Source: Beijerinckiaceae bacterium (GTDB lineage Bacteria > Pseudomonadota > Alphaproteobacteria > Rhizobiales > Beijerinckiaceae). From it: 64,000 bases of DNA. Position numbers and translations under genes: made by a program. Shown one piece after another: positions 1 to 8,678 of the stretch. The notes under the pieces were generated by a model, which had not been told where the DNA came from, did not search any database, and saw only the letters and a program-made list of their open reading frames with translations. The stretch spans positions 3,262,435-3,326,434 of the forward strand of contig CP024846.1 in NCBI GenBank assembly GCA_004564215.1, in the 5' to 3' direction. Position 1 is the first letter of the stretch. Every line of letters starts with the position of its first letter.

Positions 1-642
1 ACGGCCGGCGACGAGAATTTGTTGCGCTTGGTGGGCGACGAAGAAAACTTGCCGCTCGCGCCGGAATGTTTCGATCTGGCGGTATCGGCCCTCTCGCTGC
101 AAAGTCTCAACGATCTTCCAGGCGGACTCCTGCAGATCCGCCGCGCGTTGAAGCCGGATGGTTTGTTTCTTGGTTGCCTTCTCGGCGGACGAAGCTTGCA
201 GGAACTGCGAATGTCTTTGGCCGTGGCTGAAACCGAGATGAGCGGTGGCGTCAGTCCGCGCGTTGCGCCATTTGCCGATGTGCGCGATATGGGCGGCCTG
301 CTGCAAAGAGCCGGTTTTGCGTTGCCGGTCGCCGATAGCGAACCGCTGACCGTGCGATATGAAAGCATGTTCGCTTTGATGGCGGATCTGCGCGCCATGG
401 GAGTCACCAACGCGCTCGAAGCGCGATTGCGCAAACCGGTGCGGCGCGAACTGTTTTTGCGCGCTGCAGCCGCTTATGCGGAGCGCTTCTCCGATCCGGA
501 TGGACGCATAAGGGCGACTTTTGAGCTGATCTTTGTCTCCGGCTGGGCGCCGCACGAGAGTCAGCAAAAGCCTTTGGCGCCCGGATCCGCCAAGATGCGG
601 CTCGCCGATGCGCTCGGGCGTAAGACGAACCCAGCGAAATGA
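1..642 (+). CDS. SAM-dependent methyltransferase, 5' truncated by window edge (BioC/NDUFAF5-like)
   Basis: The frame is open from base 1, so this is the C-terminal 213 residues of a longer protein. It begins after the SAM-binding glycine motif. The visible part has the post-motif II stretch FDLAVSALSLQSLNDLPG and the motif III-like RALKPDGLFLG, typical of Methyltransf_11 proteins. The downstream pattern resembles the BioC/NDUFAF5 group that modifies acyl-carrier or respiratory-complex partners in alphaproteobacteria. In many Rhizobiales this gene sits close to comF; here comF is about 5.8 kb away with other genes between. The exact substrate cannot be inferred from this fragment. Confidence 0.75.
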   Translation, partial: TAGDENLLRLVGDEENLPLAPECFDLAVSALSLQSLNDLPGGLLQIRRALKPDGLFLGCLLGGRSLQELRMSLAVAETEMSGGVSPRVAPFADVRDMGGLLQRAGFALPVADSEPLTVRYESMFALMADLRAMGVTNALEARLRKPVRRELFLRAAAAYAERFSDPDGRIRATFELIFVSGWAPHESQQKPLAPGSAKMRLADALGRKTNPAK

Positions 643-674
643 AACCGCCCGAAGATCATAGCGCGCGACACGAG

Positions 675-1427
675 CTACTGAACAAGCTCCCAGGTGACCT
701 GGACTTCGATATGTAACGTTAAAACACCGGGCTCAATGGGAATAACAGCGGAAGCCTCGCGCGGCGGAGCGGCCATCATTTTCGGGGCCATCGCGGCGGC
801 TATGGGGTAGGGGGCCTGCGTCCCGATTTCGAGCACCCGTCCGAGCTTGAGGCCTAGCCCGTCGGCATAGCTGTTGGCTTTCCTTAGCGCGTCGCGGACG
901 GCGTCCCCACGCAGCCCATCGTATTTCTGCTCTTTTTCAGCAAAGTCGAATTCAATGCCCTCGAAATTATTGGCGCCTTTGTCGATCAATTGTCGCGCCA
1001 GGGTGCCGGCCTTCGAAATGTCCTTGACCCGGATGCTCAAGCCATTGCGGGCGATGTAGCCGCGCAGACTTCTTTTGGTCAGGCGGCCATTTGAATCGCG
1101 ACTCTCATCATAGACCGGCGAGAGGGTCACAGACACAGTTGCGACGTCCCGGGCGTCGATCCCTTGCGCCTTGATCTCGCCGATGATCGCCTGCGCGGCG
1201 CGGGCATTGTCGCGCGCCGCGTCGGCGGCGTTGGGCCGCTCGGTTTCAACTCCGAGCGATATGATCGCAATATTCGGGACCACCTCGGCATTAGCTCCCC
1301 CGCTCGTGGTGATGGAGGGGACCGAATTTTTTAAGGACACGTCCTGCGCGGAGGCGCAATGCGTCCCGATCGCCAGAATAAAAACGAAAGCGACGCCGGC
1401 CCATGGCGAGGGTAAAATCTTCCGCAT
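675..1427 (-). CDS. SIMPL (DUF541) domain periplasmic protein
   Basis: A 250-residue protein if started at the MRKILPSPWAG methionine, which places a classical signal peptide at the N-terminus (positive residues, hydrophobic core, ASAQ cleavage region). A longer frame reaches 1469 but would bury the signal. The body has the SIMPL pattern: TTSGGANAEVVPNIAIISLGV, then NARAAQAIIGEIKAQGI and VATVSVTLSPVYDES. SIMPL proteins are oligomeric exported proteins of poorly known role, linked to oxidative stress in some bacteria. It converges with the preceding methyltransferase and lies downstream of the DUF2235 gene on the same strand. Confidence 0.85.
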   Translation of the reverse strand: MRKILPSPWAGVAFVFILAIGTHCASAQDVSLKNSVPSITTSGGANAEVVPNIAIISLGVETERPNAADAARDNARAAQAIIGEIKAQGIDARDVATVSVTLSPVYDESRDSNGRLTKRSLRGYIARNGLSIRVKDISKAGTLARQLIDKGANNFEGIEFDFAEKEQKYDGLRGDAVRDALRKANSYADGLGLKLGRVLEIGTQAPYPIAAAMAPKMMAAPPREASAVIPIEPGVLTLHIEVQVTWELVQ

Positions 1428-1487
1428 GGAAAAACGCTCGATAGCCAACAGGAAAAGGCTCGCCGTCATTGGTGGAGGCTCGCGGCA

Positions 1488-2696
1488 TCAGGGCGCATAA
1501 TAGACATGCGGTTCGCCGGGCGGGCGCCATGCTTCGAGATCGCCGGCCAACCGGCGGAGCGGATGGGGCCGATAGCTCGAAAGGCGGGCCCATCGCAATC
1601 GGGCGGACAATGATACTTCGTCGGCGGTGTCCGGTCCCGGTCGGTCGGTTGAACCATTGAGCTTGATGACAAGGTCGCCAATTCCAAATTTATCTTTGGG
1701 GAAGTCCGCATCAGGACACGCTTCCTGACTATAGCGCGCGAGCTCATACTCATCGAAGGCCAGCCCGGCGCGCGCTGCCCCTTCCGCGATCCATAACAAG
1801 GCAGGGAGCGATACGCCGCCGTCCGCGCTGCCGCCGCCCACGCAGCCATGGCCGCCCGGAAACCAGACCTGCTGGTAAGGGCGGTTGGCATAGGCGAGGT
1901 CATTGGCATGCGCATTTTGATTGAGCGCCCCGATATTGTCCCAAAGGGCGGGCGCGAAGCTGTTGCGGCGTTCGTCGATCGAAACCGCATGACGGGCCGA
2001 GCGGACGAAGCGCGACAGGGTCGTATCGTGGAATTGATATTTGGCGTCCCATAGGGCCGCGAAAGGCACTTTGCGGGGCACTCCAAGAGACCCGACCGTA
2101 TCCCACACCCCCAGATATTGAATCCAGGCGCATCTGTTTGTGGGACTTAAAGAGTTGGAATTCGCTGGGTCATAGGTCTTTCCTTCGACGAACGGTGTTT
2201 CCGGATGGCAATGATCTGCCCGAAACTGCGTCAAAGTAGTTTGGAACGCGGCTTTGGTTGCTTCGGAGGCTCCTTCGTGCGGACGGTTCCGGTAAAGAGC
2301 GGTTGCCTCATGGACAAGGTTCGCATCGTTTCTCTTGAGGATCCAAAGGTTCCGCAAGAGTCCTGCCAGGCTTCGAGCCGTATATGCGCCACGACTGAAA
2401 CCAAAGATGAAAACGCGATCGCCGGGGTTATAGTTGAGACTTAAAATCTCGTAGGCACGGGCGATCTTCCGATCGAGCCCTTTACCCGTCACGCCGCCGA
2501 CCAAACGGGTCGTGACCTCGGCGACGCCTTGGCCTACGCCGACGCCGTCGTCATAATAGACGAATTGAGTGTTTCCGCCGGCCGTTGCGGCACGGACCGC
2601 CCGGGCGAGCCTGCCGACATTCGTCGGATTTCGCTGGTTGAGATGTTGCCAGGTTCCGTCGCAGAAGATGGCGATGTTCTTGCCTGTTTCCGGCAT
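1488..2696 (-). CDS. DUF2235 alpha/beta-hydrolase-like protein
   Basis: About 402 residues, started at MPETGKNIAIFCDGTW, the usual N-terminus of the family. The upstream extension to 2729 is less likely. The IAIFCDGTW start, the nucleophile elbow GFSRGAYTARSLAGLL and a later CVGGGSADGGVSLPALLWI stretch are diagnostic of DUF2235. This family includes the Tle1 phospholipase effectors of type VI secretion, but many members are free-standing and no T6SS gene is nearby. No signal peptide is visible, so it is probably cytoplasmic. Substrate is unknown; lipid or ester hydrolysis is a family-based guess. Confidence 0.85.
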   Translation of the reverse strand: MPETGKNIAIFCDGTWQHLNQRNPTNVGRLARAVRAATAGGNTQFVYYDDGVGVGQGVAEVTTRLVGGVTGKGLDRKIARAYEILSLNYNPGDRVFIFGFSRGAYTARSLAGLLRNLWILKRNDANLVHEATALYRNRPHEGASEATKAAFQTTLTQFRADHCHPETPFVEGKTYDPANSNSLSPTNRCAWIQYLGVWDTVGSLGVPRKVPFAALWDAKYQFHDTTLSRFVRSARHAVSIDERRNSFAPALWDNIGALNQNAHANDLAYANRPYQQVWFPGGHGCVGGGSADGGVSLPALLWIAEGAARAGLAFDEYELARYSQEACPDADFPKDKFGIGDLVIKLNGSTDRPGPDTADEVSLSARLRWARLSSYRPHPLRRLAGDLEAWRPPGEPHVYYAP

Positions 2697-2975
2697 TTCA
2701 AATCCCCCCTTGTTTGACTGCGGGCGCAAGCAAATCTGTCGACCGGCAGCCTGATCAATAATTGGCCCGCGCGTACGGGTAGAATTTTTAGCGGCGCGGG
2801 GAGCCGCATCGCTCAGGACGATGAGCGGAGCGCGGCGCCAGAACGCCCAAAAACCAACTTCAGCTTTACGAAACTATCCAAGGATCCGTGAGGGCGCAAT
2901 CTGGACTTTATTCGGACTTGCCAGGATAACGAATCGCAATCCTGGAGAAATCCAAAAGGTCATGCTAATCCTATA

Positions 2976-4172
2976 ATGATCATGTCCCATCTTGCCGAAC
3001 CTCTTCCAACCTTCATCGAGGCCGTTCCCGGCCGCTCCCTTTCGCTCGCGGGCGCAACCCGGCGAGAGCTTGCGGTGGCGCTTGCCGGCGTAGGGGTGCC
3101 GGAGCGGGAAATCCGCATGCGCGTGGCGCAGCTCTGGCATTGGATTTATCATTCCGGCGCAACGTCCTTCGATTCCATGGCGAATGTCAGCAAGGTGATG
3201 CGCGGCAAGCTCGCCGAGCGATTCACGCTTGCGCGGCCCAAAATCGTCGCTGAACAGGTATCAAGCGATGGCACCCGGAAATGGCTGATCAGGCTCGATC
3301 CAAGCGACGCCCGCGACAAAGGCGCCGAGGTCGAATGCGTCTATATCCCTGAAAGCGATCGTGGCACTTTATGCGTTTCGAGCCAGGTGGGCTGTACGCT
3401 GAGCTGCTCATTCTGCCATACCGGAACGCAGAAGCTGGTGCGCAATCTGTCCACGGCGGAAATCATCGCCCAGCTCCTGATCGCGCGGGAAAGACTTGGC
3501 GATTTTCCGGGACTGTCGCCGCCCGAAAATGGTTTCGTCCCTGGCGATGGTCTGCGCGCGGTGTCGAATATTGTTTTCATGGGCATGGGGGAGCCTCTCT
3601 ATAATTTCGACCATGTGCGAGACGCCGTCGCGGTAATGTCCGACGGCGACGGGTTGGCCTTGTCGAAACGCCGGATCACGATTTCGACGGCCGGTGTCGT
3701 GCCGCGCATGGAGGAACTTGGTCGCGAAACGGGCGCGATGCTCGCGATTTCCCTTCATGCCGTGCGCGATGATTTGCGCGATAGGCTTGTCCCGCTCAAT
3801 AAGAAATATCCGATCAAGGATTTGCTCGCGGCCTGCCGGAGCTACCCAGGCGCCTCCAATGCGCGGCGCATCACCTTCGAATATGTCATGCTGAAGGACA
3901 TCAATGATTCACCCGCCGACGCGCGGGAGCTGGTGCGGCTTCTCAAGGGCATCCCGGCCAAGATCAATCTCATTCCGTTTAATCCCTGGCCGGGCGCTCC
4001 TTATGAGTGTTCGTCGTGGGAGCGGATCGAAAAATTTTCCGACATCGTGTTCAATGCCGGCTATGCAAGCCCGGTGCGGACGCCGCGCGGGCGTGATATT
4101 CTGGCGGCCTGCGGCCAGTTGAAGAGCGAAACAGAAAAGCTGCGGGCGAGGGCGCGGCTCGCGCTTGAGTAG
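2976..4172 (+). CDS. rlmN: 23S rRNA (adenine(2503)-C(2))-methyltransferase RlmN
   Basis: A 398-residue radical-SAM enzyme that methylates C2 of A2503 in 23S rRNA and A37 of some tRNAs, through a methyl-cysteine intermediate. The radical SAM cluster motif [11 protein letters not shown] (CxxxCxxC) is intact, and the C-terminal [13 protein letters not shown] supplies the second catalytic cysteine. Intermediate motifs [13 protein letters not shown] and [14 protein letters not shown] match the family. Length is normal. No strong ribosome-binding site is visible before the tandem ATGATCATG start. It converges with dsbB, with a palindromic repeat between them. Confidence 0.97.
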   Translation: MIMSHLAEPLPTFIEAVPGRSLSLAGATRRELAVALAGVGVPEREIRMRVAQLWHWIYHSGATSFDSMANVSKVMRGKLAERFTLARPKIVAEQVSSDGTRKWLIRLDPSDARDKGAEVECVYIPESDRGTLCVSSQVGCTLSCSFCHTGTQKLVRNLSTAEIIAQLLIARERLGDFPGLSPPENGFVPGDGLRAVSNIVFMGMGEPLYNFDHVRDAVAVMSDGDGLALSKRRITISTAGVVPRMEELGRETGAMLAISLHAVRDDLRDRLVPLNKKYPIKDLLAACRSYPGASNARRITFEYVMLKDINDSPADARELVRLLKGIPAKINLIPFNPWPGAPYECSSWERIEKFSDIVFNAGYASPVRTPRGRDILAACGQLKSETEKLRARARLALE

Positions 4173-4192
4173 GCTCTCTCGGGATTGCCACT

Positions 4193-4307
4193 CTAGAGCG
4201 CTTCCCGATCAGATGGAATCATCTGATCGAAAAGGAATCGCTCAAGTTCAACGAGTAGGAGCATGTTCTGATCGAAAAAGTCGGTCAACTTTTTCGGAAC
4301 ATGCTCT
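4193..4307. repeat. Dispersed palindromic repeat, copy 1 (115 bp)
   Basis: This unit is repeated at 56437-56551 with only two visible mismatches in 115 bp. It holds two hairpins. The first has arms GATCAGATG/CATCTGATC with a 4-nt loop. The second is long: GAGCATGTTC pairs with GAACATGCTC around CGAAAAAGT/ACTTTTTCG, with a small bulge. It fills the gap between convergent rlmN and dsbB and its end runs into the dsbB stop codon, so it could work as a two-way terminator. Such intergenic palindromes are common in Rhizobiales genomes. Confidence 0.9.
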
Positions 4308-4794
4308 AGCTCTTGATTCGCAGTCCCAGCAGCGCAAGCCCCGTCAGGCCCAAAGAAATTAAGGTGTTCCAGGCCGCGAGCGAAAGCCCGAAGACGTGCA
4401 GGGCCGCGGCATCGCACCGGGTGACCTTGACGGTCTGCAATTGCTTCAAGAAATCCCCGACCGAGGCAGCATGGTCGAGCGACCCGGTGCATTCCTTGGG
4501 GCCCGGCCAAAACCCCCATTCGACGCCCGAATGATAGGCTCCGAACATCGCGCTCCCGGCGAAAATCAGCGCGAGCGCGGCGAAAGCCGCGATCAGCGGA
4601 ATTTTGGGTCCCTTCGCCGCGAACAGGACGGCGAGGGCCGCGATTGGAATTGCAACATAATAGGGGATGCGTTCCTTGAGGCAAAGCTCGCAAGGGGCAT
4701 AGCCCAGGGCTTCGAAGATGAGCGCACCGACGATCGACAAAACCGCGATCGCAAGGATCGCAAGCGAGATGGCGAGGGGAGGTTTGAGGCGCAT
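4306..4794 (-). CDS. dsbB: Disulfide bond formation protein B
   Basis: A 162-residue inner-membrane protein with four hydrophobic segments that reoxidises DsbA-type thiol oxidases using quinone. The start MRLKPPLAIS was chosen because it begins the first membrane helix; the open frame continues upstream to 5070 only as an antisense-like overlap with the DedA gene. The first cysteine pair is CELC at residues 35/38, followed by the conserved arginine in KERIPYY. The second pair is Cys102 and Cys127. The gene begins 5 bp after the DedA-family stop, so the two are very probably co-transcribed. Its TAG stop lies at the edge of the palindromic repeat. Confidence 0.93.
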   Translation of the reverse strand: MRLKPPLAISLAILAIAVLSIVGALIFEALGYAPCELCLKERIPYYVAIPIAALAVLFAAKGPKIPLIAAFAALALIFAGSAMFGAYHSGVEWGFWPGPKECTGSLDHAASVGDFLKQLQTVKVTRCDAAALHVFGLSLAAWNTLISLGLTGLALLGLRIKS

Positions 4795-4799
4795 CGGTG

Positions 4800-5381
4800 C
4801 TAAATGACCTTTGCAGCGATCCAGAATCCCACGACGACGGCAAGTGCCAGGATAACCAGGAACCAGCCGAAATATTTGTCGAGAAGCCGCTTGATCGGTT
4901 CGCCATAATGGTTCAGCAGCACGGCGATCAGAAAAAACCGCGCGCCGCGCGTGACGAAAGACAAGGCAATGAAAAGCGGCAGGCTGTAGGCCAGAAGGCC
5001 GCTTGTGATGGTCACGATTTTGAAGGGTATCGGCGTCAATCCCTTGAACAGGATGACGGCCCAGCCCCAATGCGCATAGAGTGCGCGTAATTCATCGACC
5101 CGCGCGCCGTAACCGTAAACAGTGATAAGCCATTTGCCGACGGTCTCGAAAAGAAGCGCTCCAATTGCATAACCGAGCACCGCTCCTGCGACCGAGCCGA
5201 CCGTGCAGATCAACGCATAGATCCAGGCGCGTGACGGCCTAGCGAGCGACATCGGGATGAGAATAGCATCGGGCGGAACCGGGAAAAACGAGCTCTCGGC
5301 AAATGCGATGATGCCCAGCGCCCATGGCGCTTGCGAGCTTTCCGCGAGGCTCAGGGTCCAACGATAAAGCTTTTGAAACAT
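4800..5381 (-). CDS. DedA-family (YqaA/VTT) membrane protein
   Basis: A 193-residue polytopic membrane protein. The AFAESSFFPVPPDAILIPMSL stretch near the N-terminus carries the conserved acidic residue and PVPP motif, and a later GLTPIPFKIVTITSG matches the VTT/SNARE-associated domain of the YqaA subgroup. DedA/VTT proteins act as lipid scramblases or flippases, for undecaprenyl phosphate in some members, and affect envelope stress and cell division. It is directly upstream of dsbB on the same strand with a 5-bp gap, a common alphaproteobacterial arrangement. Confidence 0.9.
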   Translation of the reverse strand: MFQKLYRWTLSLAESSQAPWALGIIAFAESSFFPVPPDAILIPMSLARPSRAWIYALICTVGSVAGAVLGYAIGALLFETVGKWLITVYGYGARVDELRALYAHWGWAVILFKGLTPIPFKIVTITSGLLAYSLPLFIALSFVTRGARFFLIAVLLNHYGEPIKRLLDKYFGWFLVILALAVVVGFWIAAKVI

Positions 5382-5716
5382 AGTCGATCATTCACCGGGT
5401 CAGGCATCGGCTGGGTGCGAATGCAACGCAAAAGGGAAGATGGCCCCTGCTTATACCCGAGTGGACCACAATTGAAAGTAGCGGAAGCGTGGGCTGTTTT
5501 TCGGTCCCGATCCGGTGGCTCAGACGATGGTGTCAATGACGCCATCCTCAACGCGAAGGGCCGGTGACAATGGCAGTTTTGCCGGAAAGATCGATGTGCG
5601 TGGGGCCTCCATGAGTCATCTGGATCATCAACAGTGGGGTGCGCGGGCGCACTTGCTTTGCCGGTGCGCCAGTAGGCTGAAATCAATCAGTTGTGCTATG
5701 ACAGCCAAGTGTTCAT
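5382..5716. other. Intergenic region between divergent dedA-like and UbiC-like genes
   Basis: About 335 bp without a supported gene. It must hold promoters for the leftward DedA/dsbB pair and the rightward exported protein/comF pair. No convincing -35/-10 pair, operator or terminator stood out on reading. The short frames that cross it lack homology-like motifs. Confidence 0.5.
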
Positions 5717-6436
5717 TTGCCACCAAACCGCAATTTGCCCTATGGAAACGCCGGCGTGCGCCTTCTCTGGATTGGAACAATAGTGACGTTGAATCTCTGC
5801 GCTTCAGCGATTTCGGCCGACCCCGTCGTGAGACCGACCGGCACCCCGTGGCCGGACACATTGCTCGCGCGGGTTGAGGCGCTCGCCTTGATCGAGACCC
5901 TGAACGCGAAGCTTCTTGGCGCCCATACCGCGACGGAAGTTCTCGATAAATGGTGCGCCGATCACAAAATGGCGAGCGATCCCACGGTTCGGGCGCGGAT
6001 TGTTGCCGGCGCCAAAAAGCCGGTCTCGGCGGAACAACGCGAGAGGCTTCAAATCGGCGCCGACGAGAAAGTCGCCTATCGGCGGGTCGAACTCACCTGC
6101 GGAGAGCATGTCCTGGTCGAGGCGGATAATTGGTATGTGCCGAGCCGGCTCAGCCCGGAAATCAATCATGTCCTGGAAACCACCGACACGCCGTTTGGCC
6201 GGGCGGTCCAGGCGGTGAAGCCCATTCGCCAGAATTTTGCGGTCGAAATCCTGTGGAAGCCACTTCCCGACGGGTGGGAGCTGGGGCCGAGCGCGGCGGA
6301 CCGGCCGCATGAGAGCCTGACTATACCTTGGCAGTTATTCGAGCATCGAGCGCTCGTCTACGATAGCGCGCATCGGCCGTTTTCGGAAGTGAACGAGATT
6401 TACACCCGCGAAACCCTGGCTTTTGGCCCGCCGTGA
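5717..6436 (+). CDS. Exported protein with chorismate-lyase (UbiC/UTRA)-like fold
   Basis: About 239 residues from a TTG start; a later GTG or TTG is possible because the N-terminus is not fixed by a clear RBS. A hydrophobic stretch followed by ASAISADP looks like a signal peptide. The core VLVEADNWYVPSRLSPEIN, then TDTPFGRAV, and the C-terminal PFSEVNEIYTRETL follow the order of chorismate lyase motifs (WLAGRTVVP, TPLGRYL, LLLTELFLP in E. coli UbiC). UbiC itself is cytoplasmic, so an exported relative is odd. The 3' end overlaps the long frame of comF, with the chosen comF start 22 bp downstream. Function unknown. Confidence 0.65.
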   Translation: MPPNRNLPYGNAGVRLLWIGTIVTLNLCASAISADPVVRPTGTPWPDTLLARVEALALIETLNAKLLGAHTATEVLDKWCADHKMASDPTVRARIVAGAKKPVSAEQRERLQIGADEKVAYRRVELTCGEHVLVEADNWYVPSRLSPEINHVLETTDTPFGRAVQAVKPIRQNFAVEILWKPLPDGWELGPSAADRPHESLTIPWQLFEHRALVYDSAHRPFSEVNEIYTRETLAFGPP

Positions 6437-6458
6437 GCCCTTCCGTATAGGAAACGCG

Positions 6459-7259
6459 ATGGCCGGCGCGCAGACCAGCTTGCGGAGTCTGTCAAAGCTG
6501 CTTCACAGCCCCATCGGCGCCCGTGCTTTGCCGTTCTTGCGAAGCCTTGGGCGTCTTGCGACCGATGTTGTGTTCCCGCCGGCCTGTCTCAACTGCCGCC
6601 AATCCACGGATAGGGCAGGCGGGCTCTGCGCCGCGTGTTGGGCGCAAATGCGCTTTATTGAGCGGCCTTTTTGCGATCGGCTCGGCACGCCTTTCGCGGC
6701 CGATTTCGGCCATGACGGGCTTATCTCGCCCGAGGCGGTTGCCGATCCTCCGGTTTACGGGCGTGCCCGGGCTGTGGCGCTTTTCGAGGACGGCCCGGCG
6801 CGCCAATTGGTGCATCGGCTGAAATACGGCGATCGGATGGAACTCGCCAAGCCGCTCGGGGCTTGGATGGCGCGCGCGGGCCAGGAACTTTTGACCGAGG
6901 CAGACCTCCTTGTGCCGGTTCCCTTGCATCGCCGTCGTCTTGCCGCCCGCCGCTTCAATCAGGCGAATGCCTTGGCGCAGGCGATCTCGGCCGAATCGGG
7001 CGTGCCGGTCGATCCTTTCGTCCTCGCCCGGGTGAAGCCGACCCCTTCGCAGGTGGGACTGTCGCGCTCGCAACGGGCGCTCAACATGCAGGGCGCTTTT
7101 CGGGTGTCGGAGCCGCACGCCGCGCGGCTCGAAGGGCGGCGCATTGTCCTGATTGACGATGTCATGACTTCGGGCGCGACCGTCAACGCCGCTTCTCGCG
7201 CGCTTCTTCGCAGTGGCGCCAAACATGTCGATGTGTTGGTTTTTGCCCGCGCGGTTTAG
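6459..7259 (+). CDS. comF: ComF family phosphoribosyltransferase-like protein
   Basis: A 266-residue protein started at the ATG of MAGAQTSL, which has a GGAAA-type RBS; an upstream in-frame start at 6423 would overlap the previous gene. The N-terminal part carries zinc-ribbon cysteines (CLNC and CAAC). The C-terminal half is a type I phosphoribosyltransferase domain with the PRPP loop VLIDDVMTSGATVNA and the family signature RRFNQA. ComF is needed for DNA uptake in naturally competent bacteria, but it is conserved in non-competent alphaproteobacteria, where its role is unclear. No other competence gene is in the window. Confidence 0.92.
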   Translation: MAGAQTSLRSLSKLLHSPIGARALPFLRSLGRLATDVVFPPACLNCRQSTDRAGGLCAACWAQMRFIERPFCDRLGTPFAADFGHDGLISPEAVADPPVYGRARAVALFEDGPARQLVHRLKYGDRMELAKPLGAWMARAGQELLTEADLLVPVPLHRRRLAARRFNQANALAQAISAESGVPVDPFVLARVKPTPSQVGLSRSQRALNMQGAFRVSEPHAARLEGRRIVLIDDVMTSGATVNAASRALLRSGAKHVDVLVFARAV

Positions 7260-7289
7260 TGGCCGTGGGAAGGGCCAGCCCTAACAGAA

Positions 7290-7315
7290 GCGTGGCGCGC
7301 GGGGGCGCGCCACGC
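7290..7315. terminator. Hairpin terminator downstream of comF
   Basis: A perfect 11-bp stem, GCGTGGCGCGC with GCGCGCCACGC, closes a GGGG loop. It lies 30 bp after the comF stop and 22 bp beyond the end of the leftward small membrane gene. There is no T tract, so intrinsic termination may be weak, but its position between convergent genes fits a two-way transcript end. Confidence 0.7.
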
Positions 7316-7337
7316 GGAAGATATGCCGGTCTGTCGG

Positions 7338-7553
7338 TCAGCTAAAGCTTATGCCGCCGAGCGCCAATAGCCCGACAAGAACAACAAAAAAGCCAGCGAT
7401 AATGGCGATCATTCCGGCCTTTCCATACAGGCGACCCGTAAAATACGCCGCTGCGCCGAAAAGGATGATCATCGCAATCAAAATGACAAGGCTGGCGCCG
7501 CTGCCCTCTACTCTATCGATCTGACCGGTTCCAATGGGATTCACAATAGCCAT
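7338..7553 (-). CDS. Small two-helix membrane protein, uncharacterised
   Basis: A 71-residue protein started at MAIVNPIGTGQ, preceded on the minus strand by a good RBS (GGGAGTGG about 7 nt upstream). The longer frame to 7610 lacks this. It has two hydrophobic helices, roughly residues 22-41 and 48-67, joined by a short basic loop with RLYGKAG. I do not recognise the family. It stands alone, facing comF across a shared hairpin, so it is probably monocistronic. Confidence 0.65.
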   Translation of the reverse strand: MAIVNPIGTGQIDRVEGSGASLVILIAMIILFGAAAYFTGRLYGKAGMIAIIAGFFVVLVGLLALGGISFS

Positions 7554-8003
7554 CGTCCACTCCCTTTTTTCCCGCTTATTGGTTTCAGTCGGCCCCCCTC
7601 CCTGAGCCAAAACTCTCTGCGTATGATCTACGCAGTCAGCCGACCGTCTCCCTGCAGGGTTAGTAGCTCACGGGGTCCATGCTGCGGGGCATGGTCGCAC
7701 ATCCTAGCAGAGAATTTTGCGCTTTCATAGAATCTTCAAAATCCACTGATCCAGATCAGACTCTTTTAAAATAATCGTCAGGAATCCCCGGTGGGTTCTT
7801 TGTTCAATGCTCTGATTTTAAAGGTGTTGTGCTCAAAAAATAGGCGATTGATGAGGACGATGCAGAGGCAGCCTGGGCTCGTCCTCAACCACGTTCGTTC
7901 GACCCCGCCCGATCGACGAAGGTTGAGGTTGTCGTCCCATCTGACTTCCCAACATCTCTGGCGCGCCGCGTCAAAATCGCTTGGCGGCGATTCGGAAAAT
8001 AGC
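7554..8003. other. Intergenic region upstream of small membrane gene
   Basis: About 450 bp without a supported gene. It holds the upstream region of the leftward small membrane gene and the 3' flank of scoB. A hairpin CCATGC-TGCGG-GCATGG lies near 7678-7695, and an AT-rich patch follows around 7730-7830. A long rightward frame begins here but is antisense to scoAB and is not a gene. Confidence 0.5.
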
Positions 8004-8666
8004 TCAGGCAGCTCTGGCAGCCAGGTCCGGGGCCACCTTGAAAGTCGCTTCAGTTTTCGCCTTGATCTCGTCCAAGGTCACCCCGTCGGCAAGTTCGATC
8101 AGAGTCATGCCGCCGTGTCCTTCCTTGTCGATCGAAAATACCGCCAGATCGGTGATGACAAGGTCGACCACGGCGGTGCCGGTGAGCGGCAGGCTGCAGT
8201 GATGCAGCAATTTCGGCTGGCCTTTCGCGGTGTGTTCCATGACGACCACGACCCGCTTGACGCCAGCGACGAGATCCATTGCGCCGCCCATCCCCTTCAC
8301 CATCTTGCCCGGGATCATCCAATTGGCGAGATCTCCGCGCTCGGAGACCTCCATCGCGCCCAAAATGGCGAGATCGATGTGACCGCCGCGGATCATGCTG
8401 AAACTATCGGCCGAAGAGAAATAGCTCGTGGTCGGGAGTTCGGTGACGGTCTGTTTGCCCGCGTTGATAAGGTCTGCGTCCTCTTCTCCCTCGAACGGAA
8501 ACGGCCCCATGCCGAGCATGCCGTTTTCGCTCTGCAGCTGCACATGCATTCCAGCCGGAATAAAATTCGACACAAGCGTGGGAATGCCGATCCCCAGATT
8601 GACGTAGAAACCGTCGTGCAATTCCTTGGCCGCGCGCTCCGCCATCTGATCCCTGTTCCAGGCCAT
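8004..8666 (-). CDS. scoB: 3-oxoacid CoA-transferase subunit B
   Basis: A 220-residue subunit that, with ScoA, moves CoA from succinyl-CoA to acetoacetate or a related 3-oxoacid. The [13 protein letters not shown] segment contains the catalytic glutamate that forms the glutamyl-CoA intermediate. [15 protein letters not shown] and [19 protein letters not shown] are further family motifs. It starts 12 bp after the scoA stop, and the GAGGAG RBS overlaps that stop codon. Distinction from 3-oxoadipate CoA-transferase (PcaJ) is not possible by eye; no aromatic-degradation genes are nearby, so ketone-body or PHB turnover is likelier. Confidence 0.92.
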   Translation of the reverse strand: MAWNRDQMAERAAKELHDGFYVNLGIGIPTLVSNFIPAGMHVQLQSENGMLGMGPFPFEGEEDADLINAGKQTVTELPTTSYFSSADSFSMIRGGHIDLAILGAMEVSERGDLANWMIPGKMVKGMGGAMDLVAGVKRVVVVMEHTAKGQPKLLHHCSLPLTGTAVVDLVITDLAVFSIDKEGHGGMTLIELADGVTLDEIKAKTEATFKVAPDLAARAA

Positions 8667-8678
8667 TTGCTCTTCTCC

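Noticed and set aside
1488..2696. DUF2235 protein as a type VI effector
   Set aside because: No VgrG, PAAR, immunity or other T6SS gene is close; free-standing members are common.
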